Source of the DNA: CAWEYO01 sp963813315
GTDB lineage: Bacteria; Pseudomonadota; Alphaproteobacteria; Rhizobiales; Rhizobiaceae
DNA length: 64,000 nt
Assembly (NCBI GenBank): GCA_963813315.1
Contig: CAWEYO010000023.1
Location: 98,614-162,613 of the forward strand
Reading direction: 5' to 3'
The translations under genes and the position numbers were made by a program. A model generated the notes under the pieces. It searched no databases, had not been told where the DNA came from, and saw nothing but the letters and a program-made list of their open reading frames with translations. How positions within the stretch are numbered: position 1 is the first letter of the stretch; the number at the start of each line of letters is the position of its first letter. This document shows, piece after piece, positions 51,715 to 60,780 of the stretch.

Positions 51715-54700
51715 TCAGAAAGCAACCGCCGCGTCATTGGCCAGATAGATCGCAAGGAAATAGGATAGAACATAGAGCGCGTATGTCTGGCCGTTGCCTG
51801 TATAGATTTTTCGCACCCACTCGGCTGCAGCAAGAGTGCTGCTCGAGACTCCCTGCCACAGGACCGTCGCAACGGGCGGCAATTTCCAGCCAGCAAGAGC
51901 GCGATTGTCGATGAAAAATCGCGCGAGATTTCTTCTATCGACCATGCCGCCTCGCAGCATGACCCAGGACAGCGCGAACAGCGCTGCGGCTGCCATGACG
52001 GCGACCATCATGACCGGCACTGGATTCCAATAGCCGTAGATTGTCTCGAGGGACATCCCTTGCCACACCAACGTGGAGGCAAACTGCGGATCGATTGCGG
52101 CCGATACTGGATCGATCAGGAGTTTTGGGAAGAAGGATAGAACAAAGATGCCCGCAATCAGAACGAATTGCGGCAGGAGCAGCAGCACCGGCGCATCATC
52201 GATATTCGCTTGACCGGTCTTGCGCTGGCCGAAGAACAAGCCGCTGACGAGGCGGATCATGTAGAAGAAGCCAAGAAACGTGGCAAATGCCCCGCATAGT
52301 GCAAGGACATACCACCCCTTGTCAGTCATCGCGCTGAGCAGAAGCCATTTGCCGCCAAAACCCATCAGCGGCGGTAGTCCCGACATCGCAACGACGGCAA
52401 TCAGCACGGTAATGAAGCTCATAGGCATGTTGCGCGCAAGGCCGCCGGTCTCGGTGAAGCTTCGCGTGCCGGTGCGCAGGATGATCCCGGCGACAGCCAG
52501 AAAGAGAATGCCCTTCACCATCATGTGATTTGCGACAAGGTAAAGCGCTGTCACCCAGCCAAGATGGCTCATCAAGGCGACCGCCGTGACGATATAGCCG
52601 AGCTGGCTCATGCTGGAGAAGGCAAGCAGACGTTTGAAATCATTCTGTGTAATCGCGATCAGCGCGCCGGCGATAGTGGTGAGCATACCCACCCATGCCA
52701 TGACATGCGCGAGCTCCAGGCCCGCCTGCGAGCGGATCGCCAGATAGGTTCCGATAAGGAGACCGAAGATCGGAACCTTGCTGACAACGGCCGAAAGCAT
52801 CGCCGTGAAGTCGTCATCGGCCTCGGCATAGGCGCCGGGAAGCCAGATATGCACACCGATGGCGCCGGCCTTTATCAGGAAACCAGCCGCCAGCAGGACA
52901 AAGGCAATGGTCGCTTCCGGGCCGCGTGTAACAAGCGCTGACAGATCGGTGGTGCCGCTGATCGCGGCAAGGCTTGCAAATCCTGCCAGCAGGAAGAAAG
53001 CCGCGAGCAGCGAGAAGAGCAGGAAGGTGAGGACGTGCTGACCGCCGCCCCTGCCTTTGGCGATCAGGAAGCAGGATGAGAGGGTGATGATCTCCCAGCT
53101 AAAAAAGAACTGAAGGCTGGTCGAGGACCGCAGCAGCGCCATGATCGAAAGCAGAAGGACCGCAAGCAGCGGATAATAGCCCGACCGAATGTCGTCGCGG
53201 TAAAGGCTCGCCGAGGCGACCACGAGACCGCCAACCAGAAGCAAGGTGGCAAAGAGCCCGGCGATTCCGTAGGCCTCTCGCGACAACCATGAGCCTACCA
53301 TCAGCACGGCGAGCAGCATCAATATACCCTTGAACCGGCCCGGCAGGCGATCAAGGGCATAAAGGACCGCACCGACAGCGAGCGATGCGAACAACCACGC
53401 CTCGCCGGCGCCCGACATCCGCGCCGCAGCGTAGCCCGCCGCCGACAGAAGAGCGGCCATGCAGATGACAGGCAAAAGCGCTGTGGCGTCGGACGCTGGT
53501 ACCGTTTCATCATCGCAAGGCCGCAACACTTTGGAAAACCACCGGAACATGTAGGCTGCCTCGAGCAACGAACCAGCCAGGACCACGGCGACCCAATACA
53601 GTTTGCCAGCGCTGGTCAGTTGCATGACCAGTTCCCATTTTGCCCAGAAACCCGGGAAAGGCGGCAAACCAGCGATGGCAACCAGGAAAAGGGCGAACAT
53701 GCCGATCAAAAGCGGACGCTGCGCGATGCTGGTGAGCGCGTCTACATTGTCGCGCCTGATGATGTGGGCAAACCAGAACAGGCCCGCTTTGGCAAAGAGA
53801 TGGTTGACGAAGAGTCCGCCAACAACGAGCGGGATCGATGCATCGGCACCGACGGCTCGCAGAAGGGCCAGCGCCATGACGAGAAGCCCCATCTGGCCGA
53901 CCGAGGAATAGCCGAGCAGCCGCTGGATCCTGGTTTGCGATAGGCCGATCAGGTTGGAGAACAAGAACGTCAAGCCGCCCGAGAGTGCGATGATGCCCAA
54001 CTGGCTCTCGAACAGCGGCAGGAGCTTCAGCAAATTGAAGAACACGCCGGCGGACACGCCGACTGAGAGAATTGCGGCGACACCGCTCGGCGCCGTCTCA
54101 TAGACATCGAGCGCCCAGCCATTCGCTGGAAACGGCTTCAATTCGATGATCAGGCAGGAAAGGACAAGCATCAGAGCCGTGGCGCCAATGGGTCCCGCAA
54201 TCGTGCTACGCGCGGCAATCAGCTCATCGATATTCAGCGTTCCGGTGACATTGTAGAGCAGCATCGCGCCAAGGAGCATGAAGGTGGAGGCAACAACCGT
54301 CGCCATGATGTATTTGAAAGCCGCCGCGATCGCGGCGGGCGACCGCTCCAGTCCAAGCAGGCCATAGGTCGCGATCGACACGATCTCGAGGAACACGAAC
54401 AGATTGAACAGGTCGCGAGTCATCACCATGCCGTTGATGCCCATGACGAGGATCAGGTACAGCAACTGCGGGACGTAGTTTCCACGCAGGCGATCCCACA
54501 TCTGCAGCGCGCCGAGGAGCGCGACGAGATTGACGCCGAAGGTGATGAAGCCTTCCCAGAGCCCAAACCGCAGATTGATCGACACCGGCGGGAGCGAGCC
54601 TGCCGTAAGCACCTCGATGGCCGGTCTGCCCTCGATCAGGCCGGCGAGCGACACGCCGCTTACTGCAGCCATTCCGGCCAGCGCCGTCACGAAACCGAGG

Positions 54701-54801
54701 GTGAGCCAAACCTTGCCAAGCCGATAAAGGAGGGGGATGAGGAACCCGCCGCCCAGTCCGAGCAAGAAGATATTCAGTGGATGAAAGAGGCTCTCTACCA
54801 T
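51715..54801 (-). CDS. Fused dual antiporter subunit (MrpD/MbhH-like, two modules)
   Basis: The 1028-residue protein contains two complete proton-pumping modules of the MrpA/MrpD/NuoLMN type. Module 1 (about 1-480) has NLFVFLEIVSIATYGLLGLE (Glu in TM5) and CLIIELKPFPANGWALDVYE (Lys in TM7). Module 2 (about 520-1000) has SWEIITLSSCFLIAKGRGGG (Glu) and GFLIKAGAIGVHIWLPGAY (Lys), and TLIAITQNDFKRLLAFSSMS-like helix-8 features. Usual family members have one module of about 490-560 residues. It is the last gene of the operon and overlaps mnhC. It should couple proton and cation movement. The fusion is unusual and not a result of frameshift. Confidence 0.9.
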   Translation of the reverse strand: MVESLFHPLNIFLLGLGGGFLIPLLYRLGKVWLTLGFVTALAGMAAVSGVSLAGLIEGRPAIEVLTAGSLPPVSINLRFGLWEGFITFGVNLVALLGALQMWDRLRGNYVPQLLYLILVMGINGMVMTRDLFNLFVFLEIVSIATYGLLGLERSPAAIAAAFKYIMATVVASTFMLLGAMLLYNVTGTLNIDELIAARSTIAGPIGATALMLVLSCLIIELKPFPANGWALDVYETAPSGVAAILSVGVSAGVFFNLLKLLPLFESQLGIIALSGGLTFLFSNLIGLSQTRIQRLLGYSSVGQMGLLVMALALLRAVGADASIPLVVGGLFVNHLFAKAGLFWFAHIIRRDNVDALTSIAQRPLLIGMFALFLVAIAGLPPFPGFWAKWELVMQLTSAGKLYWVAVVLAGSLLEAAYMFRWFSKVLRPCDDETVPASDATALLPVICMAALLSAAGYAAARMSGAGEAWLFASLAVGAVLYALDRLPGRFKGILMLLAVLMVGSWLSREAYGIAGLFATLLLVGGLVVASASLYRDDIRSGYYPLLAVLLLSIMALLRSSTSLQFFFSWEIITLSSCFLIAKGRGGGQHVLTFLLFSLLAAFFLLAGFASLAAISGTTDLSALVTRGPEATIAFVLLAAGFLIKAGAIGVHIWLPGAYAEADDDFTAMLSAVVSKVPIFGLLIGTYLAIRSQAGLELAHVMAWVGMLTTIAGALIAITQNDFKRLLAFSSMSQLGYIVTAVALMSHLGWVTALYLVANHMMVKGILFLAVAGIILRTGTRSFTETGGLARNMPMSFITVLIAVVAMSGLPPLMGFGGKWLLLSAMTDKGWYVLALCGAFATFLGFFYMIRLVSGLFFGQRKTGQANIDDAPVLLLLPQFVLIAGIFVLSFFPKLLIDPVSAAIDPQFASTLVWQGMSLETIYGYWNPVPVMMVAVMAAAALFALSWVMLRGGMVDRRNLARFFIDNRALAGWKLPPVATVLWQGVSSSTLAAAEWVRKIYTGNGQTYALYVLSYFLAIYLANDAAVAF

Positions 54802-55169
54802 TTCGATTCCGTGAAGGCGTCAATCGAAAGCGTCTTCTTCGCGGCATAGAGACGTATTGCGTATGAGAGCATGATGGCCGTCACAGAAAGGCCGATGACG
54901 ATGGCCGTAACCACGAGAGCTGATGGGATCGGGTCGATTGCCCGCTGACCGGCTTCGGCCTTGCTGAGGGCCGCATCGATGATCGGTGCGGTTCCGCCTG
55001 TGACATAGCCCATGGCGACCATGACGATATGCAATCCCGTGTCGATCAGTACAAAGCCGATGATGATGCGCATGATATTGCGCTGGGTCAGCATGCCCCA
55101 GAGGCCCGTCAGGGTGAGGATGAAGCCGGTGGTCAGAAGAATGGTGGAAACGGGCAGACCTGTAGTCAT
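54795..55169 (-). CDS. mnhC: Cation/proton antiporter subunit C (MnhC/NuoK-like)
   Basis: The 124-residue protein has three hydrophobic helices and the family motif DPIPSALVVTAIVIGLSVTA, with GFVLIDTGLHIVMVAMGY in the centre. In Mrp it contacts subunits A and D in the membrane. It overlaps mnhB and the dual antiporter gene by four and seven bases. Confidence 0.9.
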   Translation of the reverse strand: MTTGLPVSTILLTTGFILTLTGLWGMLTQRNIMRIIIGFVLIDTGLHIVMVAMGYVTGGTAPIIDAALSKAEAGQRAIDPIPSALVVTAIVIGLSVTAIMLSYAIRLYAAKKTLSIDAFTESKW

Positions 55170-55870
55170 CTCCTGCTCCTGAAGCCGTCAATGATCACGC
55201 TGAGTTCCGCGCCCACCTTGATGCCAAGCAAGGCCGAAATCAGAGGGATGGCGCCAGCACTGATGAACGAGCCGAATTCGCCGGCCGGCAGAAAACGTCC
55301 GTCGAGAAACCCGCCTGCAAATATCAGCCCGAGGATGCCGATCGAGACGTAGAATACGCCGGCGAGGGATTCGACGACGCTGAGTGCGGCTACGTTGAGG
55401 GTCGCGCCGGGCCGCGCCAGAAGCAATAGCATCACCCCGGAGGCTACGATCGCGCCGCCCTGGAAACCGCCGCCGGCGGAAAGGTGGCCGTTCACGATGA
55501 CATAGGCGCCGAATGTGAATATCAGCGGCAGCAGGACCTGCGTACCCGTCGCTACGATCTCACTGGCATCCCGGCGCTCGACGGCGTCGCTCTGGGCTTC
55601 GTCAGGTTCATCGGCGCTCTGCTTCAAGAGCAGGCCGACGCTCGCTGCAACCATGAACAGAACCGCCACCTCGCCCAGCGTATCGAAGCCGCGATAGGTG
55701 ATCAGGATGGCCGTGACGATATTGGCGGCGCCGAGTTCGATGGGCCCTTGCGTGACGTAGTGCTCGGCGAGCGGCCGAAGCGCCTGCGCCTCGGTGTAGT
55801 CCCCGACCAGGCGGGCGAAGACCAGCGCGAACAGGATGACGACCAGAAGCACAACGGCGCTCCGGGTCAT
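55166..55870 (-). CDS. mnhB: MbhE-MnhB fusion subunit
   Basis: The 234-residue protein has an N-terminal MbhE/MrpA-C-terminal-like part (about 1-85, ILITYRGFDTLGEVAVLFMV) joined to an MnhB domain (about 105-225, LPLIFTFGAYVIVNGHLSAG, then GGFQGGAIVASGVMLLLLA). In canonical Mrp the first part is at the end of MrpA. The ATG at 55870 overlaps the mnhG stop. The two modules would sit together in the membrane arm. Confidence 0.88.
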   Translation of the reverse strand: MTRSAVVLLVVILFALVFARLVGDYTEAQALRPLAEHYVTQGPIELGAANIVTAILITYRGFDTLGEVAVLFMVAASVGLLLKQSADEPDEAQSDAVERRDASEIVATGTQVLLPLIFTFGAYVIVNGHLSAGGGFQGGAIVASGVMLLLLARPGATLNVAALSVVESLAGVFYVSIGILGLIFAGGFLDGRFLPAGEFGSFISAGAIPLISALLGIKVGAELSVIIDGFRSRR

Positions 55871-56205
55871 GGAGCGCTCTCCCGTGGTGCTTCGTTTTCG
55901 GCCAGCGCGTCGAGGTTTGTCGAGGGCGTCATGGGCGTACGGATGAGATAGGCAGCCCGTGACAAGGCATGCGAGGATATAGGGTTGGTCATCAGTACAA
56001 AATAGACGGCCAGGGCCAACTTGAAGCTCCATCCAGGGTGATAGAACGCAAGCCCCGTCAGCACCAAAGCATTGCCGAGTGTAGTCGCCTTCGTGCCGGC
56101 CTGGATGCGGGTAAAGGCATCCGGCATACGCAACAAGCCAAGGCCGGCGGAAAACAGGAACACCGCGCCGGCCAGGATGAAGAGGCTGCCGATCAATTCG
56201 GTCAC
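55867..56205 (-). CDS. mnhG: Cation/proton antiporter subunit G
   Basis: The 112-residue protein has the MnhG core: LLRMPDAFTRIQAGTKATTL and MTNPISSHALSRAAYL, with three hydrophobic helices. It overlaps the genes before and after it by four bases. The family function is structural in the complex; the C-terminal tail is charged. Confidence 0.9.
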   Translation of the reverse strand: MTELIGSLFILAGAVFLFSAGLGLLRMPDAFTRIQAGTKATTLGNALVLTGLAFYHPGWSFKLALAVYFVLMTNPISSHALSRAAYLIRTPMTPSTNLDALAENEAPRESAP

Positions 56206-56453
56206 GCCTCGGCTCCCCCATTGCCGGTCTTGCGAATGGCATAAAGGAAGATGAAGGTTGCCAGGCCAGAGCCGATCGCGGCCTCCGCCATTGCCACATC
56301 AGGCGCGGCTAGAAGCAGGAACGACACCGCCGCAAACAGGCTCGCAAGGCTGGAGCTTACCATTGCGGCCATCAAATTCCGTAGGGACACTGCCAGCACG
56401 CCGCTGACAACAATGCCCACACATACAAGCAGGATGAGCAACTCGAGCATCAA
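56202..56453 (-). CDS. MbhD-like subunit (DUF4040)
   Basis: The 83-residue protein has LRNLMAAMVSSSLASLFAAV and the DUF4040 motif APDVAMAEAAIGSGLATFIF. In canonical Mrp this module is inside MrpA, whereas in membrane-bound hydrogenase-type complexes it is separate as MbhD. Here it is an independent gene between mnhF and mnhG, with four-base overlaps at both sides. Confidence 0.86.
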   Translation of the reverse strand: MMLELLILLVCVGIVVSGVLAVSLRNLMAAMVSSSLASLFAAVSFLLLAAPDVAMAEAAIGSGLATFIFLYAIRKTGNGGAEA

Positions 56454-56710
56454 AGCCCCCTTTCGAGGAAGCGCGCTATCGCCAGCACGGCCAAAAAGCT
56501 CAGCAGCCCATAAACAAGGGCCACGTCGATATAGACGAATCGTCCCGAAACATGGGCATAGAGCGCAATCAGCGAAATCGAAATGACGGTGAGCATGTCG
56601 ACGGCGACGATGCGGTCGACCAGCGTCCGGCCAATGATTAGCCTGATCATGGTGAACAGAATCGCGAAGAAGACAAGCACCGCGGCTATCTGGAGAATGG
56701 TCTCAGCCAA
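56450..56710 (-). CDS. mnhF: Cation/proton antiporter subunit F
   Basis: The 86-residue protein has the MnhF pattern RLIIGRTLVDRIVAVDMLTV followed by FVYIDVALVYGLLSFLAVLA. I chose the TTG at 56710, which overlaps the mnhE stop (TTTGGCTGA); the longer frame upstream is antisense-like basic sequence. A TTG start is unusual and fits a coupled gene. Confidence 0.85.
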   Translation of the reverse strand: MAETILQIAAVLVFFAILFTMIRLIIGRTLVDRIVAVDMLTVISISLIALYAHVSGRFVYIDVALVYGLLSFLAVLAIARFLERGL

Positions 56711-57224
56711 AGACTTTCTCCAGGTGCTTTTCGAATGGCAGGACCAAGGTCTCCGTCGCCTTGTCGATATCGGTCGACTGAACGTCGAGCCAATGGATGA
56801 ACATCGTCTCGTCCTTGATGTCGATAACAAGAGAGCCGGGAGTGAGCGCGATGGAATTGGCGAGCGCCAGCCGGCCGATCGGAGATTTGAGGCGCGTGCG
56901 CACCTTGACGATCCCCGGCTTGATGTCGATGCGCGGCGAATAGACGTAACCCATCATGATGATGTTTGCCTTCACCATTTCGACGACGAAAGTTCCGCTG
57001 TAGGCCAGGAAGTGATAAAGCCCGCTCGGCGTCCAGCGGATCTGTCTCCAGGCGTCGCTGCTCGACGAGAAGACATAGGCGAGCCCGAGCGTGATCAGCG
57101 CGCCGGTCAAAGCCACCTCTATGGCCAGCGTGGCGTTGGCGACCATCCAGACGACAAAAAGCACGAGCCATAGGCCGAACATGCCCCGTGGCGCGAACGA
57201 CGACGGTCCTGCTCCACTGCTCAT
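56703..57224 (-). CDS. mnhE: Cation/proton antiporter subunit E
   Basis: The 173-residue protein has two N-terminal helices and the MnhE core GRLALANSIALTPGSLVIDI, followed by MFIHWLDV. It is the first gene of the operon. The ATG at 57224 (MSSGAGPSS) is my choice; an ATG at 57182 is possible. No obvious operator was seen upstream. Confidence 0.9.
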   Translation of the reverse strand: MSSGAGPSSFAPRGMFGLWLVLFVVWMVANATLAIEVALTGALITLGLAYVFSSSSDAWRQIRWTPSGLYHFLAYSGTFVVEMVKANIIMMGYVYSPRIDIKPGIVKVRTRLKSPIGRLALANSIALTPGSLVIDIKDETMFIHWLDVQSTDIDKATETLVLPFEKHLEKVFG

Positions 57225-57793
57225 CTTGCGATCCACTACAATCCAACTAGCCGCGACTGAGGGAGAAATGACCGATCTCCAGCAGGACGTCCGGAATCCC
57301 AACCGCTGCGAAGAAGGCGGCAGCCATGGATATCCAATGGCCATTGGGAACGGGAGCCAACTCCAGGAGGATCCCGCTATCGGTTGTGCGCATCTTGCAG
57401 CAGCCCCTTCGAGAAAGGCAGTTCAGCTCAGCCCGCCCCTCGCGTGAGACGACGTCCCACGCGAACCTCCCGCCGACTTTCCAGCGCAACTCCGTCATAT
57501 TTCATCGACGAATGCAAGCACACAGCGTGGTGGTTCTTCGGGTTGTGCCATAGAATCATGTTCAACCGGAAATGTGTCGCTTGCGTTGTCGGCATTGTCG
57601 CGTCGCCCGACCTGGCAAGGCCGGAAAAATCGGGCGACGGCGAGACGGCCCGGACACTTGAGAAATAGTTCAGGCCCGGAGTATAGCGCTTTTGGCCGCC
57701 AAAATTTCTTCTGCTGCAATGACTGGTCTACTTTATCCGAGCAACAATGCTCCGACGAGATTGCGCCTCAACCCTGGCCTAAGTTTGGGTTGG
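57225..57793. other. Region upstream of mnhE without a supported gene
   Basis: About 570 bases. A minus-strand frame (57247-57498) would give 83 residues, but it has no family features and its end is only 23 bases from mnhE, so I do not call it. A GC palindrome around 57605-57646 (CGTCGCCCGA, TCGGGCGACG) looks like a stem-loop. The mnhE promoter should lie here. Confidence 0.5.
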
Positions 57794-58168
57794 TTACCTT
57801 GACCGGCCAACCCGACGTACATCCACCACACGACCACTGCTCCGACGCACTGCTATCTCATACCGATTGCGGCCGCGCCACGCCCGGTAAACGAAATGCC
57901 TTCCGCTGCAGTTCATCCTCCGAACGTCCCGAAATCCGCGATTGCGTATGCGTCGGGCGCCCTCCGCGCAGCTAATCGCCCTTCCGCTGTTGAGACTGGA
58001 GCCGATTCTGATGTTTATGCTGACGGCTTCAGCGGGCGTTGGCAAAGCGATAGGGGTGATCAACAGCGCCAGAATGAGCGTAAGCGATGTGAAAGAAATC
58101 CGGGACACACTTACTCTCCTCAACGAAGGCTGCTGCTGTGTGACATGACTAACTGCGTTGTCTTCCAT
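57794..58168 (-). CDS. Small secreted basic protein
   Basis: The 124-residue protein has a signal peptide with a hydrophobic core (about 24-45, ISFTSLTLILALLITPIALP, ending PAEAVS) and a mature domain of about 75 residues with the pattern AISCAEGARRIRNRGFRDVR followed by MNCSGRHFVYRAWRGRNRYE. The two cysteines may form a disulfide. Rhizobial genomes have families of such small exported proteins; function unknown. A start at 58168 or slightly downstream is possible. Confidence 0.65.
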   Translation of the reverse strand: MEDNAVSHVTQQQPSLRRVSVSRISFTSLTLILALLITPIALPTPAEAVSINIRIGSSLNSGRAISCAEGARRIRNRGFRDVRRMNCSGRHFVYRAWRGRNRYEIAVRRSSGRVVDVRRVGRSR

Positions 58169-58344
58169 GAAATATCCAAGCTTCCGTCGCAGCCGCGGGA
58201 ACGCGCTCTATTCTGACCTGCCAGCCTGGATGTTCGGGCCCGCCGGGTGATGAATTGAGTTTAGCTTGAGCCTTTCCGGCTGTTCAGTCCAGACTTTGTT
58301 GACGCACTCAAGGGCGAGGCCGTTCTGAACGTTCAAGCGCCTCT

Positions 58345-58450
58345 TGGAGCATCGGACCCAAAAGCGGGAACCGGTTTCGGGGAAAATCCGACGCTCAAAC
58401 AAAGAGATAGGCAGCAGTGTCGATTCCATCGGTGCGTCCGCTGCTCTGGC
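58345..58450. repeat. Two-hairpin intergenic repeat, copy 7 (inverted)
   Basis: It reads GGAGCATCGGACCCAAAAGC, then CGGGAACCGGTTTCGGGGAA, and ends in GATTCCATCGGTGCGTCCGC. It lies immediately upstream of the truncated channel gene, at the point where the missing part of that gene would be expected. Confidence 0.85.
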
Positions 58451-59128
58451 TTGAGGGACGCAGGGTTTCTACGCGCCTACGCCTGGCTTGCCTTTGTCGT
58501 CTGCGCAGCGACCGTACTGCTGGCCATCTTCGACAGACGGTTGGACCCCAACTTTCCGCGCCGATGGCGTGACGGTGTGGCTGAGAGTTTCTTTTCCATC
58601 ATGTCGGTGGTCGCAGGCAAGCCATCCGGTCGAAGGAATGTTTTTGGTTGGATCGGGCGGGTATGGCAGGGCCTCTGGCTCGTATGCGGAATTGCCGTGG
58701 TTGCATTTGTTACGTCATCAGTGACCAGCGTAATGACCACTCTTTCGCTGGCCAACCAAATCAACAGCCTTGCAGATCTTCCTGGCAAGCCTGTCGGTGT
58801 CCTCATCGGCAGCGTGTCGGAGGATTTTGCGCGCGACTCCGGCTTCGACTTGCATACGTTTGCGAACATGGACGAAGCTGTGGCCGCTTTGGCGGATGGT
58901 GGTATCGCGGCAATTGTCGGCGATGCTCCCGTGCTGGAATACCATACTCACACGCACCCCGATCAACGGATCGATGTCATCGGGGGCATCTTCGAGCAAG
59001 CCAAATATGGCTTCGGGCTTCCGCGCAATAGTCCGTTGACAAGGCGGCTGACCCTCGAACTTCTGGGTGCACATGAGCGCGGTCTCATCGAAGAACTACA
59101 CGCCAAATATTTCGGCGAATTGCCATGA
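58451..59128 (+). pseudogene. 5'-truncated GluR0-like ligand-gated ion channel
   Basis: The 225 residues have a first membrane helix (AYAWLAFVVCAATVLLAIF), a pore-like segment (VAESFFSIMSVVAGKPSG), another helix (GLWLVCGIAVVAFVTSSVTS) and then the second lobe of a solute-binding domain (SLADLPGKPVGVLIGSVSED, then AIVGDAPVLEYHTH and YGFGLPRNSPL). This is the order M1-P-M2-S2 of prokaryotic glutamate receptor channels, but the N-terminal S1 lobe and signal peptide are missing. The frame opens into the repeat with only a TTG as start. It is a remnant, or begins upstream in a frame I cannot see. Confidence 0.72.
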
Positions 59129-59447
59129 CCGCGCGTCGGGCCGCATTGCCGCGCGGCTGACGCCGCGGCCTAAGCCGAGGTCGTGCGACGCAAGTGGCTG
59201 CCGGCCCCGCGGCCGTGCGACGGTTCATCACCGGCGAGTCCTCATACCAGGCATCGTCGATTGTGGGCGGTGTTGATTTTAGACTGCTGTGATGGTGGTA
59301 GCTACTACTGCCGCGTCCTCTAAATACCAATCACCTGGTCCAGCAATTCTTGCGGAGATACGCAGAGCCAATGAGCTACAGCGTCCCTTGCGCGTCCGAC
59401 AGGACGCGGCGCCCGCAGGTATCCACGCTCTTGGATGCGGCACTGTT
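59129..59447. other. Intergenic region between channel remnant and porin terminator
   Basis: About 320 bases with no credible gene on either strand. A GC-rich segment at 59135-59220 has short complementary words (GCCGCGGC) and could fold. No known repeat of the window was found here. Confidence 0.5.
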
Positions 59448-59449
59448 AC

Positions 59450-59486
59450 AAAAAAGAAACGGCCCGCGACCCGAAGGTCGCGAGCC
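59450..59486 (-). terminator. Rho-independent terminator of the first porin gene
   Basis: Read on the minus strand, the stem GGCTCGCGACC / GGTCGCGGGCC with loop TTCG is followed by GTTTCTTTTTT. It lies 33 bases after the porin stop at 59519. Confidence 0.88.
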
Positions 59487-59518
59487 AGTCCCCCTTCGTC
59501 ATTCAGCCCTGAAGCTGA

Positions 59519-60765
59519 TTAGAAGTTACGCTGCAGGCGGATCCATCCACCCCATTGATCGTCATCGTCGTCGAAAACGTCGTCGTCGTCACTGAAGTTG
59601 TCTATGTAGTCAATTTCCGGCTGGATCTTGAAGCCGGGAACCACTTCGTAGTCGATGTTCGCAGCGACAGCGAAGTCCTCTTCCGCACTGTAAGAAATCT
59701 GAAGGTTGAACGAAGCCTGAGGCAGAAACTGCCAGGCGCCGCCACCCCAGACTGCCCATTCGCCATTCCACGGGCCGTAATAGTTCAGGTCGCTGATCGT
59801 GAAAGGGTCACCAGTTACAGCATCGGTAAGGACAAATTCGTCATCCGATTTCACGCCGCCCATGACCCAAAGGGACAATGTTTCGGCCACCTTGACGTCC
59901 AAGCGCGCCTTCCCGGCAAACTGTTCGAAGACCGCGTCGTAGCCGGCGACCGCCGTGATCCCGCCCCAGCCGCCAGTCCAACCGAGGCCCACTACGACGT
60001 GCGGAACATAGCTGTCCAGAGTGTAGAGGTCGGATTCGAGGGGGACTGCCACACCATTAATGTTGATTGTTGCATCATCATCCGAGCCACCACCCTCTTC
60101 GAGGGCGACCGCGGCCGTAAAGCCATTGCCTCCGACCCAGGTGTAGGCGAGTTGGAGAGTGTCAAACGGACCGTATGAAATGCCGGTCGGCGCGTCGTTG
60201 ATGATATTGCCCGTATAGCCGGTGAAGGTCGAGAACAAAGAGTCGGTCTTACCAGCGCGGAAGCCGCCAAGTTCGAGGTAGGCATGCTCAACATTGAAGA
60301 AGGGGTCCTCAGTAACGACGGGCCCATCAGAAAATCCGTCGTTATCAAAGTCGGCAAGTGCCCCTTGGTTCGTGTCCCATTGGAAGTTCGCCGCAACGTA
60401 GGCGCGCAGCGTGCCGAGCTCGGTTTCCGAACGGGCATCGACGCGGAGCTGGAAGCGGGCGACCTTGTTCCAAGTATCATCGGTGAACGGTCTGGTCGAC
60501 CATTGTCGCTCTCGAGGAAGTCGAGCTTGTCGATCGATTGCAGACCGTTGATGTCACCCATGCCGATATCGTAGCGCATATAACCGCTGACTTTCAGGCA
60601 GGTTTCTGTGCCTGGCATGTAGTAGAAGCCGGCGCCGTATACGTCGCAGACGCGAACGTATTCGACCGGCTCCGGCTCGGCGACGACGACCGCATCGGCG
60701 GCGCGCGCCCCGGAGACTGCGACCAGGGCCGCAGCGGAGCCGAGAAGAAGGCTCTTGATGTTCAT
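59519..60765 (-). pseudogene. Omp2-type porin, first copy, with one frame change
   Basis: The protein starts MNIKSLLLGSAAALVAVSGA (signal peptide, cleavage near ARAADA) and continues AEPEPVEYVRVCDVYGAGFY, features of the Porin_2/Omp2b family of rhizobia and Brucella. Near 60500 the frame changes: the upstream frame reads LDFLESDNGRP and the downstream frame goes on TDDTWNKVARFQLRVDARSE to the C-terminal RLQRNF, with the aromatic end typical of outer-membrane barrels. The other copy at 61554 shows what the intact junction looks like. Full length would be about 415 residues. Confidence 0.85.
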
Positions 60766-60780
60766 TTTCTGACCTCCAGT

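Noticed and set aside
51715..54801. The idea that the 1028-residue antiporter protein is two genes joined by an error
   Set aside because: The junction region around residue 480-520 is open and hydrophobic-linker-like with no start codon plus ribosome binding site for a second gene, so one continuous protein is the simpler reading.
57247..57498. 83-residue minus-strand frame upstream of mnhE
   Set aside because: No family features, no clear ribosome binding site, and no coding-like composition.
59519..60238. Two separate short porin-like genes instead of one broken porin
   Set aside because: The two frames join at one point into the same protein as the copy at 61554; the downstream frame has no own signal peptide or RBS.
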